DNA from: Oscillospiraceae bacterium
GTDB taxonomy: Bacteria > Bacillota > Clostridia > Oscillospirales > Ruminococcaceae
Assembly: GCA_021199795.1 (NCBI GenBank)
Contig: JAJQHJ010000004.1
Location: 1-64,000, forward strand
Length of the DNA: 64,000 nt
Direction of reading: 5' to 3'
The notes below the pieces were generated by a model, which searched no databases, was not told the origin of the DNA, and saw nothing but the letters and a program-made list of their open reading frames with translations. A program made the position numbers and the translations under genes. Each line of letters starts with the position of its first letter. The first letter of the stretch is position 1. Below, piece after piece: positions 1 through 8,667 of this stretch.

Positions 1-55
1 AACCAATGACACGGGGATTTTCAGTCCCCTGCTCTACCAACTGAGCTACAGAGGC
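1..55 (-). tRNA. tRNA-Phe (GAA), 3' end outside the window
   Basis: The minus strand reads a 7-nt acceptor arm at 55-49, then TAGCTCAG of the D arm and an anticodon stem with loop CTGAAAA, giving anticodon GAA for phenylalanine. The T arm and CCA end lie beyond base 1, so only about 55 of roughly 76 nt are present. It is the last visible gene of a Val-Asp-Phe tRNA operon. Confidence 0.93.
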
Positions 56-77
56 ATCGCTTCCCCGAAAAAGGGAA

Positions 78-154
78 TGGCGACCCGAACCGGGCTCGAA
101 CCGGTGACCTCTAGCGTGACAGGCTAGCGTTCTAACCAACTGAACTACCGGGCC
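78..154 (-). tRNA. tRNA-Asp (GTC)
   Basis: A complete cloverleaf of 77 nt including an encoded CCA. The acceptor arm GGCCCGG at 154-148 pairs with the 3' arm, the T loop contains GGTTCGAGCC and the anticodon loop reads CTGTCAC, giving GTC for aspartate. It is the second gene of the tRNA operon. Confidence 0.96.
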
Positions 155-159
155 GTTTA

Positions 160-235
160 TGGTGGGAACAATAGGGCTCGAACCTATGACCCCCTGCTTG
201 TAAGGCAGATGCTCTCCCAGCTGAGCTATGCTCCC
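160..235 (-). tRNA. tRNA-Val (TAC)
   Basis: A complete cloverleaf of 76 nt with encoded CCA. The acceptor arm GGGAGCA starts at 235, the D arm is TAGCTCAGCTGG and the anticodon loop reads CTTACAA, giving TAC for valine. It is the first gene after the promoter at 267-295, so the operon order is Val-Asp-Phe. Confidence 0.96.
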
Positions 236-266
236 GATTGCTCGCCTCTCTCGAAGCGACTTGTAT

Positions 267-295
267 ATTATATATCGCCCCGAGCGATTTGTCAA
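267..295 (-). promoter_or_regulatory. Promoter of the Val-Asp-Phe tRNA operon
   Basis: On the minus strand TTGACA (295-290) is followed after exactly 17 nt by TATAAT (272-267). Both boxes match the sigma-A consensus perfectly, as expected for a stable RNA operon. The predicted start lies about 25 nt upstream of tRNA-Val. Confidence 0.85.
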
Positions 296-382
296 GTCCT
301 TTTTCAAAAAAATTTTTGAAATCTTCCCCGCGGGTCTTCATGCTAGCAAAACCACGCAGGGAAGCCATTTTCAAGCCTTATA

Positions 383-1303
383 TCACGGCTCACTCGCAGA
401 AATCGCCTCATAAAGCCGTTCAAACATTGGCAGCAACTCGTCGAAATTCTCCTGCATCTTCTCAAGCTTTGTGCCGCTGAGTTCCTGCGGCTGCCTCATT
501 CCGATGTAGAGTTCGTCCGGCATCGCTTCCCATTTCAGCTCTTCGCGGGTAAGAGCGCAGTTGAGAACGATTCCATACTCGGTCATGCAGTCGTCATCAT
601 AGCCCTCGTCTTGGGTGAAGTCGTGAACCTCAAACTCGGTTGTGCCATCGGATATAATCATGATATTGTCGCCGGTCATAAGCTGGGTCATAATCTGCGC
701 CTGTGCAGATGTAGATGATGTGACATCCTCAAGGTCGCTTAAGACGATATTATAGACCAGAACGTGTACATAGCCGTTGCCGTCGAGGTCGTCGCAGTAC
801 TGCTCAAGGAATTCCTCAACCTGCTCAGTTCTCGCGTAGAGGGAGTTGTTATCCATGACGACAAGGACGGTCATGTCCGCCTTTTCGCTTGTGACCTGGG
901 AGTAGATGATGTATCCGCCGGCAACCACACAGAAGACAACAAATAGTATTATCCACTTTGACCGGTACCAGATGTTTTCGACTTTCTTGCCGAAAGAGAG
1001 CTTCGGTGCCTCTTCGTGGACTTCCTTTATGGTGTCCGACTCGTCAATGACGCCCATCTTGAGCTTTGTGAGTTCGATTTTCTTCTCCTGGAGCTCCTTT
1101 TCGTGCTGAGCTCTTGCCTCCCTGTCCGTCCGGGACGCCTCCTCACGCGCCTTGACCTCCTCGTCAAGGTAGAGCATGACATCGGTCTTAGGCTTATCAG
1201 GCATTTCGGATGGGTGGATTTCGCTCTCATCGACCGCCTCGATAGGCTCATCACTCTCGCTTAAAATCTTCTCTTCGTTTTCGTTCTGTTCTTTTTGAGA
1301 CAT
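383..1303 (-). CDS. Single-pass membrane protein of unknown function
   Basis: A 306-residue protein I do not recognise. Residues 1-110 are highly charged (Glu, Lys, Asp) and probably cytoplasmic, with a likely coiled coil around 48-82. One hydrophobic helix spans about 117-135, and the remaining acidic domain of about 170 residues would lie outside the cell. The topology resembles a type II membrane protein with a cytoplasmic charged tail. The start is supported by AAGGAGG six bases before the ATG. It lies between the tRNA operon and ung, 35 nt downstream of ung on the same strand, so it may share that transcript. No enzyme motif was found, so no function is proposed. Confidence 0.75.
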   Translation of the reverse strand: MSQKEQNENEEKILSESDEPIEAVDESEIHPSEMPDKPKTDVMLYLDEEVKAREEASRTDREARAQHEKELQEKKIELTKLKMGVIDESDTIKEVHEEAPKLSFGKKVENIWYRSKWIILFVVFCVVAGGYIIYSQVTSEKADMTVLVVMDNNSLYARTEQVEEFLEQYCDDLDGNGYVHVLVYNIVLSDLEDVTSSTSAQAQIMTQLMTGDNIMIISDGTTEFEVHDFTQDEGYDDDCMTEYGIVLNCALTREELKWEAMPDELYIGMRQPQELSGTKLEKMQENFDELLPMFERLYEAISASEP

Positions 1304-1338
1304 TGGGGACCTCCTTATCTCATGCTAGTTATACGTTT

Positions 1339-2007
1339 TCAGCCCACCTGCCAATTAATCGGCACCTCTCCATTTTCCGCAAGGAACTGGTTCGTTCTCG
1401 AGAACGGTCGCGAGCCGAAGAAGCCGTTAAATGCTGAAAGCGGGCTGGGGTGGGCGGATTCTATTATGCAGTGCTTCGGGTTGGTGATGAGTGCTTTCTT
1501 GCTTCTCGCGTTTGCACCCCATAGGATGAAAACTATCGGGGTTTCGCGCTCATTGAGCTTACGGATAATCTCGTCCGTCAGAATCTCCCAGCCTTTTCCC
1601 TTATGGGAATTAGCCTGACCGCGGCGGACGGTGAGGACGGTGTTCAAAAGAAGCACTCCCTGCTCCGCCCAGGATGTCAGGTCGCCGGTTTCAGCCGGAG
1701 GGATTCCCATATCCGTCTCAAGCTCCTTATAGATGTTCTTGAGAGACGGAGGCAGAGCGGTGCCGTCCTGAACAGAGAAGCAGAGACCATGAGCCTGTCC
1801 CGGCTCGTGATATGGATCCTGCCCGAAAATTACCACCTTGACAGAGTGATATGGCGTCAGCTTGAGTGCCGTGAATATGTGATACATGTCGGGATAGATG
1901 GTGCCGCTTGAATACTCAGTCTTGAGGAATTCACGGAGCTTGAGATAATAGTCTTTAGAGAACTCCCCGCCGATCACATCATCCCAGTCGTTACCTATTA
2001 CGACCAT
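1339..2007 (-). CDS. ung: Uracil-DNA glycosylase
   Basis: Family 1 uracil-DNA glycosylase, which removes uracil from DNA to start base excision repair. The water-activating motif GQDPYH and the late HPSPLSA loop are both intact, and the start IGNDWDDVI plus TIYPDMYHIF match the family. The protein is 222 residues, the usual length, when started at the ATG at 2007. The reading frame stays open to 2043, but the extra residues do not resemble the family. The chosen ATG begins one base after the stop of a 33-codon gene (TGA-T-ATG) and has no good ribosome site of its own, so its translation is probably coupled to that small gene. Confidence 0.95.
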   Translation of the reverse strand: MVVIGNDWDDVIGGEFSKDYYLKLREFLKTEYSSGTIYPDMYHIFTALKLTPYHSVKVVIFGQDPYHEPGQAHGLCFSVQDGTALPPSLKNIYKELETDMGIPPAETGDLTSWAEQGVLLLNTVLTVRRGQANSHKGKGWEILTDEIIRKLNERETPIVFILWGANARSKKALITNPKHCIIESAHPSPLSAFNGFFGSRPFSRTNQFLAENGEVPINWQVG

Positions 2008-2008
2008 A

Positions 2009-2110
2009 TCAGATAAACAGGCTGTAGAGCGATGAATAAACAATCGCCGCCAGCATAAACACGACTATAAGGATTACGAATATTCTTGCAATTATAGGCT
2101 TCTTTTTCAT
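2009..2110 (-). CDS. 33-residue membrane peptide coupled to ung
   Basis: A very short reading frame with a textbook ribosome site: AAGGAG lies 6-7 bases before the ATG at 2110. The peptide starts MKKKPIIAR and continues as one hydrophobic helix (about residues 6-24), then ends in Ser, Tyr and Leu. It would insert as a small single-span membrane peptide with a basic cytoplasmic end. The stop codon is one base from the ung start, in a different frame, so ribosomes finishing here could reinitiate on ung. Small KKK-helix proteins such as DUF4044 look similar, but I cannot confirm membership. Its role could be the peptide itself or simply translational coupling. Confidence 0.6.
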   Translation of the reverse strand: MKKKPIIARIFVILIVVFMLAAIVYSSLYSLFI

Positions 2111-2219
2111 TTTGGTCTCCTTAAACAAACTGCCGCCCGACGCAGAAAAACCGGTCGAGCGGCAACTTCAAATCAAATTCTCAAATCGATTCGTCGATTT
2201 TCGATTCATCGATTTCGAC

Positions 2220-2471
2220 TCAGCCTGCGAAGCGCGCTATGATGTTTACAACTATGCATACAACATAGAGAAGTCCTACTACGATCTTGGTGACTAAATT
2301 AAGCCTCGCCTCGCGAGTGTTCTTCATATTTCTTCCGTAGAAAGAATCGCTTCCTCCGCCAATAGCAGAACTCATTCTCGCACTGTCTGTGTCGGTAAAC
2401 ATGATGATAAGAACTATAGCGATACTGCATATAAGCAATATGATTCCACTGATTATATTGACAACAGTCAT
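2220..2471 (-). CDS. secG: Preprotein translocase subunit SecG
   Basis: SecG is the small accessory subunit of the SecYEG export channel in the cytoplasmic membrane. The 83-residue protein has two membrane helices (about 5-25 and 62-82) joined by a cytoplasmic loop containing the family signature GGGSDSFYGRN. Length and topology are typical of Firmicute SecG. The start is supported by GGAGGG a few bases before the ATG. It is followed by the 33-residue peptide gene and ung on the same strand, after a gap of about 110 nt with no clear terminator. Confidence 0.9.
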   Translation of the reverse strand: MTVVNIISGIILLICSIAIVLIIMFTDTDSARMSSAIGGGSDSFYGRNMKNTREARLNLVTKIVVGLLYVVCIVVNIIARFAG

Positions 2472-2570
2472 CTTTTGCCCTCCAATCTGATAGAAATAGC
2501 ATTCTAAGAGATTATAACACGTCCTGAAAGAAAATGCAATAGGTTGATGGAGAAATTTTTGTGGAAATGC

Positions 2571-2748
2571 TCGCCCTACGGGCTCGCGAACCTCTCAGTC
2601 GCCTACGGCGACAGCTCCCCTTAAAAAAGGGGAGCCAATAGTGCTCGTAAAAAGGCTCCCCTTGATAAGGGGAGCTGGCTGTGCCGCAGGCACAGACTGA
2701 GAGGTGCCGCGACCAAAGGGAGCGGCGTCGCCGGCAAAGCCGGCGACA
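2571..2748. repeat. Two modular hairpin repeats in opposite orientation
   Basis: Half A (2571-2636, minus orientation) and half B (2653-2748, plus orientation) share the frame GGCTCCCC-loop-GGGGAGC, then a variable hairpin, then CTGAGAGGT. Half B continues with GCCGCGACCAAAGGGAGCGG and a second variable hairpin (GTCGCCGGC-AAA-GCCGGCGAC). Half B matches the copy at 21433-21521 closely except in the hairpin stems, which differ but still pair. It fills the gap between secG and glgP, and no reading frame fits. It is noncoding and probably mobile or structural. I recall similar repeats in related Clostridia but cannot name the family. Confidence 0.8.
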
Positions 2749-2763
2749 ATTCCGCATTCCGAA

Positions 2764-5175
2764 TTACTTTGAAAGTCCCCAGATGTTCTTTGCGTACTCG
2801 TCAACCGAGCGGTCGGCGGAGAATCTGCCGGCGTTGGCTATGTTCATGAGAGACATTCTCTGCCATCTGAGCTGATCCTGATAGATCTTTGAAGCCTCTG
2901 CCTGTGCGCTTCTGTATGACTCGAAGTCAGCAAGAACCATGTACGGGTCGGAGTACTTGTAGGAGGAGACGACATCGTCGAAATGGTTGCCGTTGATTCC
3001 AGCCGCAACTCTGTCAACAGCCGCCTTGATGACGGGATCGCAGTTGTAGAGCTGCTCAGGACGATAGCCCTGATGCTTGAGATTCTCAACCTCATCAACG
3101 GTCATACCAAAGTTGATGATGTTGTCAGCCCCTGCTGCCTCGCCGATTTCGATGTTTGTTCCGTCCTTGGTGCCAAGAGTTACCGCACCGTTGAGCATGA
3201 ACTTCATGTTTCCGGTTCCGCTAGCCTCGGTTCCTGCAAGAGAAATCTGCTCGGAAACCTCAGAAGCAGGCATCAGAAGCTCGGAAAGGGTTACGTTATA
3301 GTTCTCAAGGAACACAACAGAGAGCTTCTCGTGAATCTTCGGGTTCTTCTTTATCTCTTCGCCCAGCGACCAAATGAGCTTGATGATCTGCTTTGCAAGA
3401 TAGTAGCCAGGAGCTGCCTTTGCTGCAAAGATATAGGTCTTCGGCTGGACATCGAGGTCGGGGTTCTCAAGAAGTCTGTTATACTCTGAAACGATGTTGA
3501 GAACGTTCAGATGCTGTCTCTTGTATTCGTGAAGTCTCTTTACCTGAACGTCAAAGAGGGTGTCAGGATTGATGACTATGCCGGTGTCAGCCTTGATCTT
3601 CTTGACGAAGCTAGCCTTGTTCTTCTTCTTGACTTCTGCAAGTCTATTGAGGACTTCTTCATCATCAGCAAACTTCTCAAACTTCTTGAGTTGATTTGCA
3701 TCCTTGAGGTAGCCCTTGCCGATGGTGTCGTCAAGGAGCTTGCAGAGCTCGGGGTTAGACTGATAGAGCCATCTGCGGTAGGCTATACCGTTGGTGACGT
3801 TGGTGAACTTCTCGGGGGTGTTCTCATATTCGTTTGCGAAGACATCGCGCTTGATTATCTCGGAGTGAATCTGGGAAACGCCGTTTACATGGTGGCAGAC
3901 TGCAACGCAGAGCTTAGCCATGTGAGCCTTGTTGTTCTGGATGATAGACATTGAGGTGACCTTCTGGTGGTCGTGATACTTCTCCCAGAGGTCTGCGCAA
4001 TAGCGGTTGTTTATCTCAACAATGATGGAGAAGATTCTCGGGATAACAGTCTTGAGAAGATCGCTGTCCCACTTTTCAAGAGCCTCAGCCATAACCGTGT
4101 GGTTGGTATAAGCGAAGCAGCCCTGAACGATTCTGTAAGCATCGTCCCAGGAATATCCGCAGTCATCGAGAAGAATTCTCATGAGCTCAGGAATAGCGAG
4201 AGTCGGGTGGGTGTCGTTTATCTGGATGGCGACCTTATCTGCAAGATTATCAAGTGTTCCATAGGTAGCCATGTGGTGGTTTACGATATCGGCAACCGAA
4301 GCGGCACACATGAAGTACTGCTGACGAAGCCTTAGCGACTTGCCATCATTATGGTTGTCGTTAGGATACAAAACCTTGGAAATAGCCTGTGCTGTGATAT
4401 TCTGTCCGAGTGCGGCGGCATAGTTGCCGGAGTTGAACTTGTTCATATCGAACGACGGGCTGATTGCTTTCCAGAGTCTGAGCTTTGAAACAGCATCGCT
4501 GTCGTAGCCGGAGACATAGAGGTCATACGGCTCAGCGATAACGGTTGTATAGTTTTCGAGATTTACGTGGTGATACTGATTATCCCAGTATTCCTTGAGG
4601 ACACCGTCGAAGTGAACCTCGATCTGGGATTCGGAATGCTCAACCAGCCAGCACTTGCCGCCGGGGAGCCAGTTGTCGGGGAGTTCATCCTGCCAGCCGT
4701 TTTCGAGCTTCTGGCGGAAGATTCCATACTCATAAAGAATCGAATATCCGGTTGCCGGATAGCCGTCAGTTGCCAAGCCGTCGAGATAGCAGGCAGCGAG
4801 TCTTCCCAAGCCGCCATTGCCGAGACCTGCATCCGGCTCCTGATCGTAGATAGATTCAAGGTTTGCGCCCAAATCCTTGAGTGCGCCCTGAGCTGCCTTG
4901 ACCATTCCCAGGTTGTAGAGATTGGTCTTAAGCGACCTGCCCATCAGGAATTCCATTGAAATATAGTAAACCTGCTTTTTGCCCTCTGAATGAACCTTTG
5001 TAGTGTACTTGTGACGCTTGTCAGAAAGCTCTCTTGTGATGATGAAAGCGAGTGCTTCATAGAGCTGCTTGTCAGAAGCCAGCTCAGGAGAAATACCATA
5101 CTTCACATCGAGGATATTGATTAATTCCTCTTTAAGACCATCCTTTGTATAACGCTTGTTAATAACCTTTGGCAA
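2764..5175 (-). CDS. glgP: Glycogen/maltodextrin phosphorylase
   Basis: A GT35 phosphorylase that uses phosphate to release glucose-1-phosphate from alpha-1,4-glucans in the cytoplasm. At 803 residues it has normal bacterial length. The family signature EASGTGNMKFMLNG contains the pyridoxal-phosphate lysine (about K658). The N-terminal substrate region GLGNGGLGRLAACYLD and the INDTHPTLAIPELMR segment are intact. It stands alone, with a repeat cluster immediately downstream and about 130 nt before the phage-derived cassette upstream. The start follows GGAGGGATAATTTTGCC, a good ribosome site. It would supply glucose-1-phosphate from stored glycogen or imported dextrins. Confidence 0.96.
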   Translation of the reverse strand: MPKVINKRYTKDGLKEELINILDVKYGISPELASDKQLYEALAFIITRELSDKRHKYTTKVHSEGKKQVYYISMEFLMGRSLKTNLYNLGMVKAAQGALKDLGANLESIYDQEPDAGLGNGGLGRLAACYLDGLATDGYPATGYSILYEYGIFRQKLENGWQDELPDNWLPGGKCWLVEHSESQIEVHFDGVLKEYWDNQYHHVNLENYTTVIAEPYDLYVSGYDSDAVSKLRLWKAISPSFDMNKFNSGNYAAALGQNITAQAISKVLYPNDNHNDGKSLRLRQQYFMCAASVADIVNHHMATYGTLDNLADKVAIQINDTHPTLAIPELMRILLDDCGYSWDDAYRIVQGCFAYTNHTVMAEALEKWDSDLLKTVIPRIFSIIVEINNRYCADLWEKYHDHQKVTSMSIIQNNKAHMAKLCVAVCHHVNGVSQIHSEIIKRDVFANEYENTPEKFTNVTNGIAYRRWLYQSNPELCKLLDDTIGKGYLKDANQLKKFEKFADDEEVLNRLAEVKKKNKASFVKKIKADTGIVINPDTLFDVQVKRLHEYKRQHLNVLNIVSEYNRLLENPDLDVQPKTYIFAAKAAPGYYLAKQIIKLIWSLGEEIKKNPKIHEKLSVVFLENYNVTLSELLMPASEVSEQISLAGTEASGTGNMKFMLNGAVTLGTKDGTNIEIGEAAGADNIINFGMTVDEVENLKHQGYRPEQLYNCDPVIKAAVDRVAAGINGNHFDDVVSSYKYSDPYMVLADFESYRSAQAEASKIYQDQLRWQRMSLMNIANAGRFSADRSVDEYAKNIWGLSK

Positions 5176-5308
5176 AATTATCCCTCCAAATGATAGATTT
5201 CAATAGCCGAACGGTAAACGAAAGCCCATAAGCCCCGTTCCCTTTGTTGATTCTAAGCCATATAGTAACCTTGCTTATTATAATACATCAAACGGGGAAT
5301 GTCAATAG

Positions 5309-5950
5309 TTATTTTAGAAGAGTGTTCAACCCTTTACCCTCAATAATCTTCCGATAGTCCTTATAAGCAATATCCTGATCCAGCCTCGACGGATAAACCC
5401 CATCGATCACCTCGGAGGAGGAGTATTGCCAGATGCCCAAGATCGGGTTCTGGTAGAGGACTTTTCTTCGCTCCAGACTTGTATAGCACGCCAACCACAC
5501 ATCGAAATGCTTGAGCCTATCCATATCGAGATAATTCTTGATGAAATTCGCATAAGAATATAGCATGGCATAACAGCCGGCGTCCTCGATTTCGGTTAAG
5601 AACCTCAGTGCAATGTCGGTGCACTTCTCTCTGCCCAGGGCTTTCTGAGTGCTGTTCTCGATGTCATATACTATCGGATGTGTTAGCTTCTTGCCCTTGA
5701 TCCAGGAAAGCATAAGTCTCGCTTCTTCTGAAGCTTCATCCTCTGTTGTGGCGTAGCTGTAGAGATATGCACCCACGGATAAGCCTGCGACTCTTGCTTT
5801 TGAATAGTGTTTGTCGAATGCAGAATCCTTTGCTTTCAGGCTTCCGGCTTTAGCCATAACGAAAGTGTAACCCAGGTCTTTAAGAGCCCCATAGTTCATC
5901 TTCGATGGCGACTGGTACTTTGAAACGTCTATGCCTTTGTATTCGCTCAT
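5309..5950 (-). CDS. GH25 muramidase, phage-type endolysin
   Basis: A lysozyme of glycoside hydrolase family 25, which cuts the MurNAc-GlcNAc bond of peptidoglycan. The 213-residue protein is a single GH25 barrel beginning KGIDVSKYQ (D8) with the catalytic acid pair DIE at D96 and E98. It ends with the usual IWQYSS segment. It has no signal peptide and no wall-binding repeats, as expected for an endolysin released through holins. Its ATG overlaps the stop of the upstream gene by four bases (ATGA), so it is the last gene of the phage-derived operon. The catalytic residues look intact. Confidence 0.9.
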   Translation of the reverse strand: MSEYKGIDVSKYQSPSKMNYGALKDLGYTFVMAKAGSLKAKDSAFDKHYSKARVAGLSVGAYLYSYATTEDEASEEARLMLSWIKGKKLTHPIVYDIENSTQKALGREKCTDIALRFLTEIEDAGCYAMLYSYANFIKNYLDMDRLKHFDVWLACYTSLERRKVLYQNPILGIWQYSSSEVIDGVYPSRLDQDIAYKDYRKIIEGKGLNTLLK

Positions 5951-6198
5951 TTAAAATCCTCCTGTTCGTCTTTATTGTCTTTTTCAGAGCTTGTAATCTG
6001 TTTTGAAATGGTTATCGCCGCCGTGAGGATTCCCTCAATCCCGCCACATCCCATGACGCATGTGATGAGGGTATCCGGAACGGCGTCCTTTATATAAAAT
6101 GTCACAATCATCGCTATTGTGAATAGTCCCATGAAGCCTCCCAGAATGATTAGTATTTTGTCTATCGTTCCGAGAGGCTTTTTATCATGCTTTTTCAT
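5947..6198 (-). CDS. Small membrane protein, holin candidate
   Basis: An 83-residue protein with a basic N-terminus (MKKHDKK), two hydrophobic helices at about 14-35 and 42-62, and a very acidic, charged C-terminal tail. This size, topology and position directly before the GH25 lysin fit a phage holin, which would form the membrane lesion that releases the lysin. I do not recognise a specific holin family, so the role is inferred from context. It overlaps the lysin gene by four bases and starts 9 nt after the preceding gene, with AGGA before the ATG. Confidence 0.6.
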   Translation of the reverse strand: MKKHDKKPLGTIDKILIILGGFMGLFTIAMIVTFYIKDAVPDTLITCVMGCGGIEGILTAAITISKQITSSEKDNKDEQEDFK

Positions 6199-6207
6199 CT
6201 TATATTC

Positions 6208-6468
6208 CTATCTGTGCGCCTGCTGGTTGAGATACTTGTCGAGCTTGTCCTTGGCAGTTGTCACAGTGTGATTTGCTCCAAGCTGTCCCAAGCCATCAAG
6301 GCAAGCCGAAAGTGCGAAGCAGATGAGAGTGTTCTCTTCCTTGATTCTGAGTATTTCCGCCGCCTGCTTCTTCTGGCTTAAGTACCACTTCACAACAGAG
6401 ACCATGGCTCCTGCCGCAACAGTCAGTGCCGAGATTACCGACGCAGTTTTTATGATTGTATCAGCCAT
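6208..6468 (-). CDS. Small phage membrane protein, holin or antiholin candidate
   Basis: An 86-residue protein with one or two hydrophobic segments at the N-terminus (about 5-28) followed by a charged helical region with KKQAAEILRIKEE. It is preceded by AAGGAGGG right before the ATG. Together with the next gene it makes a pair of small membrane proteins before the lysin, which is common in phage lysis cassettes. A role as a second holin component is inference from position; a structural spacer protein is also possible. Confidence 0.5.
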   Translation of the reverse strand: MADTIIKTASVISALTVAAGAMVSVVKWYLSQKKQAAEILRIKEENTLICFALSACLDGLGQLGANHTVTTAKDKLDKYLNQQAHR

Positions 6469-6477
6469 TTTCCCTCC

Positions 6478-7521
6478 TTAATCGTCGGTAGGTGACGGAG
6501 CGTTGAGCTTTAGCTTCGACCATAGTCCGTCAGAATCAAAATGAATAGTCTGCGATGTCAGGGTGAACTCACCTACCTCGCTTCCATCCGGCTTCAGGAC
6601 AAGCACCCTGTCGCCCGGTTCAAGAGCTGGATTGCACCTTGTTTTCAGTGTTAACTCAAACCGCTGGTTCTGGGATGCAAAATACAGCTCAGCTATAAAC
6701 ATTGCAAGTGCAGAATCGATAAAATCGTTTTCAAGATACTCCGCAAGACAGCCCTGTGTGTATTTTCCGGATGAGGAGACGAATTCTCCCTCCGAGTTTT
6801 CTCCCGTAATTTCGATGTAGTCGACATGGTCTCCGAGCTTCAAGCCCGAATACTCGAGAATTTCGTCCGGAGATATGGTTGCCGAATAGCCTGTTCTCCC
6901 TGCGATTCTCTCAAAGTGAACCGTTCCATCACGAGCCACCCAAACAGAGGCAAATCCCGCCGCCTGAGCTAAAGTAAGAAGACAATTTCGCTGAGAGTCG
7001 AGAGTCGTCAGCATGTTCGGGCAGACGGTGTAGTCAAGCGTGGTGTCGTCGCAATAGACGTCCAGCCCATAAAGGGCACCAGAGGCATAGGTTAAAAGAA
7101 AAGACATCGACACCGAAGAGCTGGAGTAGAGCCCGGTCATATACTTGTCCATATATGTCTTGACCCTGTCGGATGCCTCAATTTCAACTGTCAGCCCAAG
7201 ATCCCCGGTGTCTATCTCGTCGATATAATACTTTCCAACCGAAATATACTCGCCATTGATTCCGATAAGCACTTCAAACCGAGCACCCACGTAGTCAGTC
7301 TTCTCTGATGCAAACGAAAGACCCAAGCTGTCTATAGCTTTAAGCTTAAGTGAACGGGACGGGAAGCTGTCGCAGGTGACATCGAGGCTCTCCGTCAACT
7401 CCATGCTGATTACATCCCCGGTTCCAAGGCTCATCCCCTCATAGTCACCCAAAAAATCTATCTTGATTCCGACTTCCCTTACCGGGCTGGCGGGATCGTA
7501 TTCACTTGTGTATTCCTGCAT
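6478..7521 (-). CDS. Phage structural protein, hub or baseplate-like
   Basis: A 347-residue soluble protein rich in beta-type sequence. The order (a YISVGKYYIDEID strand region, EIEASDRVKTYMDKY, then a C-terminal barrel-like part ending in TLTSQTIHFDSDGLW) resembles tail-hub or baseplate proteins that form beta-barrel rings at the end of a phage tail. This is a fold-level impression, not a firm family match. The ATG at 7521 follows the previous stop with no gap (TAA-ATG), and GGGAGTGGAA provides the ribosome site. It is the largest gene downstream of the capsid, so it is probably the main adhesion or DNA-delivery component if particles form. Confidence 0.55.
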   Translation of the reverse strand: MQEYTSEYDPASPVREVGIKIDFLGDYEGMSLGTGDVISMELTESLDVTCDSFPSRSLKLKAIDSLGLSFASEKTDYVGARFEVLIGINGEYISVGKYYIDEIDTGDLGLTVEIEASDRVKTYMDKYMTGLYSSSSVSMSFLLTYASGALYGLDVYCDDTTLDYTVCPNMLTTLDSQRNCLLTLAQAAGFASVWVARDGTVHFERIAGRTGYSATISPDEILEYSGLKLGDHVDYIEITGENSEGEFVSSSGKYTQGCLAEYLENDFIDSALAMFIAELYFASQNQRFELTLKTRCNPALEPGDRVLVLKPDGSEVGEFTLTSQTIHFDSDGLWSKLKLNAPSPTDD

Positions 7522-8205
7522 TTATTCCACTCCCTTTCCCGTCGCAGTTATGCTGACTGCACACCAGGTGCAGACTCCGTCGTCATCATATTCTGTTGCT
7601 TCAAGCTTCGGAATGTCAAACAGCATATCCATTGTCACGCTTTCTGAAATATCCGGATAGGTAACACAGAGAAATGGCGAGCTTTCAATCATGCCGACCA
7701 ATGCAACTGCCTCTTCCCTTGGAAGCGTAATGTCGCTTACACTGAGTGTCACCTTGCTTCCGATTATGTCAAGAACCGTGCTGCCGTCAGATGCAGTGGC
7801 GGAGCTTCCGATACGTGCTCTGGAAACGGAATAGTCAGTCCCAAGAGGCAGAATAACAGTCGAGCTCCCATCCGTGATGATAAGAGAACCGGAAACCGAG
7901 GTTGAGCTGTTATAGTCTTCAACAGAAAACTGCCGGAACGAGAATGTAGCCATTTCAGGCGACTCTCCCGTGTCCTCACCGGTTATCTGAAAGGTTTCGC
8001 TGCCGGAAACCCTCCTGAATATGTCGCCATAATTTAGATCCACCTCAGGCGAAACGGTGAGTGTGCACTTTCTTACTAGTCCTGAATCTTCTTCCGTAGA
8101 GTTGTCAAAAATCAGCGCGCCCTTGAATGTCTCGCCCTCTGTGAAGCCATCCACTGCTATCGCAAGCTTCAGAAATTCTTCTGAAAAGATATCTATAAGC
8201 CCCAT
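7522..8205 (-). CDS. Phage structural protein of unknown role
   Basis: A 227-residue acidic protein starting MGLIDIFSEEFLK, with Ser/Thr-rich beta-type sequence throughout and no membrane segment. The frame is open for five more codons upstream. The ATG at 8205 is preferred because it overlaps the previous stop as TAATG and sits six bases after GGAGGA. It is enclosed by connector-like and hub-like genes, so it is likely a particle component such as a tail or neck protein. I do not recognise the family. All codons are intact and it keeps tight spacing with both neighbours. Confidence 0.55.
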   Translation of the reverse strand: MGLIDIFSEEFLKLAIAVDGFTEGETFKGALIFDNSTEEDSGLVRKCTLTVSPEVDLNYGDIFRRVSGSETFQITGEDTGESPEMATFSFRQFSVEDYNSSTSVSGSLIITDGSSTVILPLGTDYSVSRARIGSSATASDGSTVLDIIGSKVTLSVSDITLPREEAVALVGMIESSPFLCVTYPDISESVTMDMLFDIPKLEATEYDDDGVCTWCAVSITATGKGVE

Positions 8206-8606
8206 TATATCTTCCTCCACTGATTGAGCCTCGATGCAAAGACTTTCTGCCAGTTGTTTGCCTCCGTGTCCTCAAGCTCATAGGAATATCCGCCGAAGCT
8301 CTCTTTCTTATAAGGCGACGGCGACGCCATGTCGGACGCCATATAGGTCTCAATCTCCTCGCACAGTGCCAGAAAATCCTCAGGAGGATTCATAAGTGCG
8401 ATATCGCCGCTGAACTCCTCGTCTGTAAGCACGTCATCCGGATAGAGGTGCACAGCATCGTTATATTTGCTTCCCCAGATGAGATAATAGCCATCGCGCA
8501 TGAAGTCGGCATCTGTAACCGCTCCTCCGGAAATAGTGAACTCCCCTGCATGAACCTCCGAGATAAAGTAGTTTTTTATATGCCTGCAAACAGTTTCAAT
8601 AATCAC
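8205..8606 (-). CDS. Head-tail connector-like phage protein
   Basis: A 133-residue protein located directly after the major capsid gene, where phages usually encode head-completion or adaptor proteins. The start is GTG with AAAGGAG and six bases of spacing. It has an N-terminal helix, a mixed middle and a C-terminal helical part ending NQWRKI, a size and layout similar to gp6-like connectors. The assignment is positional. Its stop codon overlaps the ATG of the next gene (TAATG), so the two are translationally coupled. Confidence 0.5.
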   Translation of the reverse strand: MIIETVCRHIKNYFISEVHAGEFTISGGAVTDADFMRDGYYLIWGSKYNDAVHLYPDDVLTDEEFSGDIALMNPPEDFLALCEEIETYMASDMASPSPYKKESFGGYSYELEDTEANNWQKVFASRLNQWRKI

Positions 8607-8667
8607 GCTTTTCTCCTTTCATTCCCTTTCCGGGTGGGGATTTCTCCCCACCCATGAACCTACATTA

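Noticed and set aside
2007-2043. Longer ung starting at 2043
   Set aside because: The extra 12 residues do not match the family and belong to the frame region of the coupled small gene.
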